The notes under the pieces: generated by a model
Databases searched by the model: none
Told to the model about the DNA's origin: nothing
What the model saw: only the letters and a program-made list of their open reading frames with translations
Assembly (NCBI GenBank): GCA_941918925.1
Contig: OW799233.1
Span: 117,379,833-117,443,832 of the forward strand
Origin: Phyto melanocephala
Taxonomy: Eukaryota > Arthropoda > Insecta > Diptera > Rhinophoridae
Direction: 5' to 3'
DNA length: 64,000 bases
In this document: positions 60,724-64,000 of the stretch, one piece after another
Layout: each line of letters opens with the position of its first letter
Numbering within the stretch: the first letter of the stretch is position 1
Translations under genes and position numbers: made by a program

Positions 60724-62798
60724 TTCGACTAAGAAGAAATTTGAAGAAGTAAGGGCGCTGTTTGGCAATTCTTTATTTTTAAAATACGGACGCACAGACG
60801 GACATTGAAAAATCGATTTCTTTATCCATAAGTATTTTTAATATTTTAAATAAATGAATATTGTTTTAAATACATACGAAATGACATATATCGATGGTCA
60901 CAAGTCGAAAGGCTCTAACTGGTACATTTTACACAAATACATCTTGATACAAAATAATAATTTAATAGTATCAAAAATAACAGCTTAAGAAGCAACTTAA
61001 TTTAATTTTAAAATATAAAAGAAATTGCATTATGATAATACAGTTTCTACCATGGTGTAATTACATAAGGTGATAGCATAAAGGAGAGCAATTTTTGTCT
61101 CTCTTTTTTTATGTATGGAGTTTGACAATTTCCGAAGTTGAAATAATTTTTTTAAATATGTAGTTTGACATTCTCCAGAACACAAAAAAATAGTCAGCTG
61201 GGCTGGCACCGCCACCTTGTATAAGTGTACCCTGGTTTCTACTACGTTTTAATAATTATATGAGTTAGGGCTTTTCTACCTTAATCATCGATATGCCCTT
61301 CAATGTTTTCTAGTGTGTTGAGTATAAATAAATTTAATATTTAAAGGTCAACGAAAAAGAAGTTATAATTATAAGCCATTTAAAAATTCTTAAAAATTAT
61401 GACAATTGACAAAATTTACAAAAATTATGACAAAACGACAGATAGGAAAATAAAATTTTTTTTAATTCGGTGGACATAGGCTGACGTTGCTATATTTTGG
61501 TAATAATCACGATATAAATCGAGAGGCTTGATATTGTTTTTGGATAATTTCAATTTACTTATGTTCGTTTATTTGTCGTGTTTTTTTTACTGCTTAATTT
61601 TGAAACTTTGCTTAATTGACAGCTTTTTCTTATTTGTTAGTATTTTGTACTAAAACTTTAGCTGAAAATGTTTATGATTTAAATTGAATTTAATAATCAA
61701 AACATTTTATTTATACAATTTAGTAAATTTAATAATATTAATAGTTATCCTCAATTTAATTTTAGAACCGCACATTTTACTTGAGGCAAATAAGAAATAA
61801 TAATCATTATTACCAATGAGAAATGAAATTGCAATTGGTAGTTATTAGTAAATTATTTTAAGTTTAAGTAAATATTATTTTAATACACAGATACATACAT
61901 ACAGACATACACATTAATATACTTTTCATTTTGTTTAAACATTATGCACAACTATTTGTTTTAACTCTCTAATGTATTCACTAACTCAAAACAACAAAAA
62001 AAAGTATGATTTATTTTGTTTGGGTATTGTAAAAACTATGGTTATTGTTTTTATTTATTTTGTTTTTTTTATAGAAAATTAAAAAAAAAAATAGTTTTTG
62101 TTTGTTTATCTCTTATTGTATTTAAGGGTGAATAGATTTCAAATTAAAACTTCTATGTATTTAGGGTTTTTGTTTAAATTTTATATTTACGTTTCAGTAT
62201 CAATATTTTGATTAAATGATAGTAGTTTTATGTCTGTTTCAATTTTATTTATTTTAATGGTTTTAATTGATTATTTTTATTAAATTTGTTGGTTATTTTT
62301 TATTAAATTTTTTTTGCTAATTTGTTTTTCTTTATCATGTTGAGTATTGTTTTTATTTGTGTAATAATGTTGTGTTAAATTTTGTTGTATTTCTGTTCAA
62401 GCTGCCAATAAGTTTTTTTTTTAAATTTTTTGTTTAAAAATTATTATTAAAATATTTATTATTTAATTGGTATTGCTTGCGATTGTCGTTTATTCTTTTT
62501 TATAATAATTTTTGTTTCAAATTAATATTATTATTTTTTTGTTGTAACGAACAATTTTACAAATAATTCTCAAAGGTATTTATTTAAATTAATTATTGCT
62601 ATTGCTATTGTTTGTTTTTGTATTTTTTTTTGTTTTGCTATATTATTGGCACCTTATATGAAGCATTGTTTGTTAATAAATTTTGTTTGCTGTTTTAGGC
62701 AATTTTGATAAGTGATATTTTTTTTAAATAAAATTTGCTAATTTTAAAAGCTAATATAAAAATGAAAATATAATTATATTCTTTACGACCTTATAATG
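60724..62798. other. no gene seen; low-complexity A+T
   Basis: A+T-rich sequence; a short GGACGCACAGACGGACA patch at about 60788 recalls a mini-me GTCY tract but has no core around it. T-rich low complexity dominates 62040-62760. Confidence 0.5.
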
Positions 62799-63186
62799 TT
62801 TAAAGAATTATTTTCTTGTCATAAAACAGGCTCTAGGTAAAAAAAACTATTAATTTCTAATATTTAAATAAAAATCTTTTATCTTTTATTAAATATTATT
62901 CTTAAAAAATTTTTTCCTTATATTTTTATTAATTTTTTTCATTATTTCTAACCCCTTCGGTGCTCTTCTTGAGTAACACGATTTTAGTAAAGCTGTCGTC
63001 TGTACACAGATAGAATGTAAAGCTTATTGAACATAATATTGAACAAAATTAATAAAAATATAAGGAAAAAAAATTTTTTTTAAATAATATTTAATAAAAA
63101 ATAAAAGATTTTTATTTAAATATTAGAATAAAATAGTTTTTTTTGGACCTAGAGCCTGTTTTATGACAAGAAAATAAATCTTTAAA
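62799..63186. mobile_element. 388-bp inverted-repeat element, MITE-like
   Basis: Arms of about 130 bp face each other (62799-62938 and 63035-63186). They share TTATTTTCTTGTCATAAAAC, AGGCTCTAGGT, AAAAAAACTATT and TTTTATCTTTTATTAAATA in inverted order, then AAATTTTTTTCCTTATATTT. The unique centre, about 62940-63034, is less A+T-rich. No coding potential. Confidence 0.75.
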
Positions 63187-63457
63187 AATGAAAATTTTAT
63201 ATTTTTATAATTGAATATTAAAATATCGAACTCAATCAAAGACATATTAAATACTAAAGCAGTTCTTCAAAATAGGTATGCCTGTAGGGGCGGAACGCTG
63301 ACGACATAAAAAGAATTTTTTTTATAGAGATATGGCATCATAGAATTATCTCTTTATGGCTTTGCATAATTGCATAAAAATGGGAGACCAAATTTGATAA
63401 GACTCTGCCGGATAAACATAGAAAGCAACTACAGTTATCATAACCAACAATGGTGCA

Positions 63458-63685
63458 GAGACGGGTAGGTAGTTAAGGCTGGTCCAAAGTTACCCTCACA
63501 CCCTCACCCGGAGACCATTACGGTCCATTGTGACGCCTTAATATTGAAATAAAGAGAAGAATAGAAATAGTTAAAATAAAAGAGAAAGTGAAGCAGACCA
63601 GTCCAGAGTCTCTGGAGGGAATCAAACCCGCAACTCCCAAACTAGTAAACCAGCACACTACTGACCAGTCAACCGGAGCACCCAA
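63458..63685 (-). mobile_element. tRNA-derived SINE, second copy, minus strand
   Basis: Same element as 23650-23875. Flanking 13-bp duplications CAACAATGGTGCA (63445-63457) and CAACAATAGTGCA (63686-63698) differ at one base. On the minus strand the B-box-like motif GCGGGTTTGATTCCC is closer to the tRNA consensus than in copy 1. The 3' simple-repeat tail is short (CTACCTACCC). Confidence 0.85.
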
Positions 63686-63698
63686 CAACAATAGTGCA

Positions 63699-64000
63699 AA
63701 TACTCAGTTTAGTTTTTTATAATCTAGTTTTAGGATTTTTATAAGAGAATATTGTTTTGAAATTTCGTTGTGCACAGAGAAAACAGTATCGGTTGTGAGT
63801 ACCGCAGTTGTTGCCCATCGCATAGTTTAGTTGTGATAGTAGAATTTTACGGTTATATCTACAGAATTTCGTTTCGGAATATAAATGTGTAGTCTCCATT
63901 AATAAATTATGATTCTGACAAACAAATGAAAAGTTTGATTGCAGGAACTGATCCATTCGGATAACAATGAATGTGATTTTCGGTTTTCTAGGTGTATAGT
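63699..64000. other. no gene seen
   Basis: A+T-rich sequence to the window edge; an open minus-strand frame at 63717-63956 has no recognisable motif. Confidence 0.4.

Noticed and set aside
60495..60752. 85-codon frame with a hydrophobic start and Lys-rich body
   Set aside because: Overlaps the right tip of a MITE-like element; its duplicated IVVC motifs come from duplicated tip DNA.

Overview
The window is A+T-rich nuclear DNA of a higher fly. It is probably a calyptrate (blowfly- or housefly-like), but no host gene fixes the genus. The evidence for a fly is the repeat content: mini-me/DINE-1-type elements with a TA core and GTCY repeats, mariner and DD37E transposase remains, non-LTR retrotransposon fragments and a tRNA-derived SINE. 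There is no bacterial gene layout and no long host coding sequence.

Layout. 1-1655: right part of a composite mini-me/Helentron-like element with a 288-bp tandem array and a nested mariner derivative. 1962-2478: DD37E transposase fossil. 4520-4742: possible last exon of a small secreted protein. 4986-6530: LINE with a 3' stem-loop, minus strand. 6722-7285 and 14392-14940: short mini-me variants with a tRNA-like segment. 11546-14166: second composite element. 15765-16330: a second LINE lineage. 16943-17653: internally deleted mariner. 19304-21632: long-TIR, CAC-ended transposon carrying an uninterrupted three-CxxC ORF. 23650-23875: SINE, minus strand. 26046-28495: third composite element, inverted, followed directly by a second long-TIR transposon at 28520-31070. 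33.1-35.2 kb: candidate splice signals, including a juxtaposed acceptor/donor of recursive-splice type. 35759-36634: mini-me variant. 39.4-41.5 kb: a duplicated block around a LINE endonuclease fossil. 41543-42963: rearranged third long-TIR copy. 43004-43446: tandem duplication. 50953-51834: truncated mini-me. 54.7-55.2 kb, 56893-58069 and 58925-59845: three more mariner-type remains, the last built as a palindrome. 60245-60723 and 62799-63186: MITE-like inverted repeats. 63458-63685: second SINE, minus strand.

No host gene is shown with confidence. The simplest reading is a large intron or intergenic region that has collected transposons; the splice-like sites near 33.5 and 35.1 kb favour an intron on the plus strand. 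The most notable system is the long-TIR family. Three copies share 5'-CAC termini, about 320-520 bp inverted repeats and 3-bp TTA/TAA duplications. Their broken genes encode an N-terminal CxxC zinc-binding region and, in one copy, a C-terminal region with a DEQGERFHQ motif. I infer a CMC (CACTA/Mirage/Chapaev)-like DNA transposon. All alignments were made by eye.
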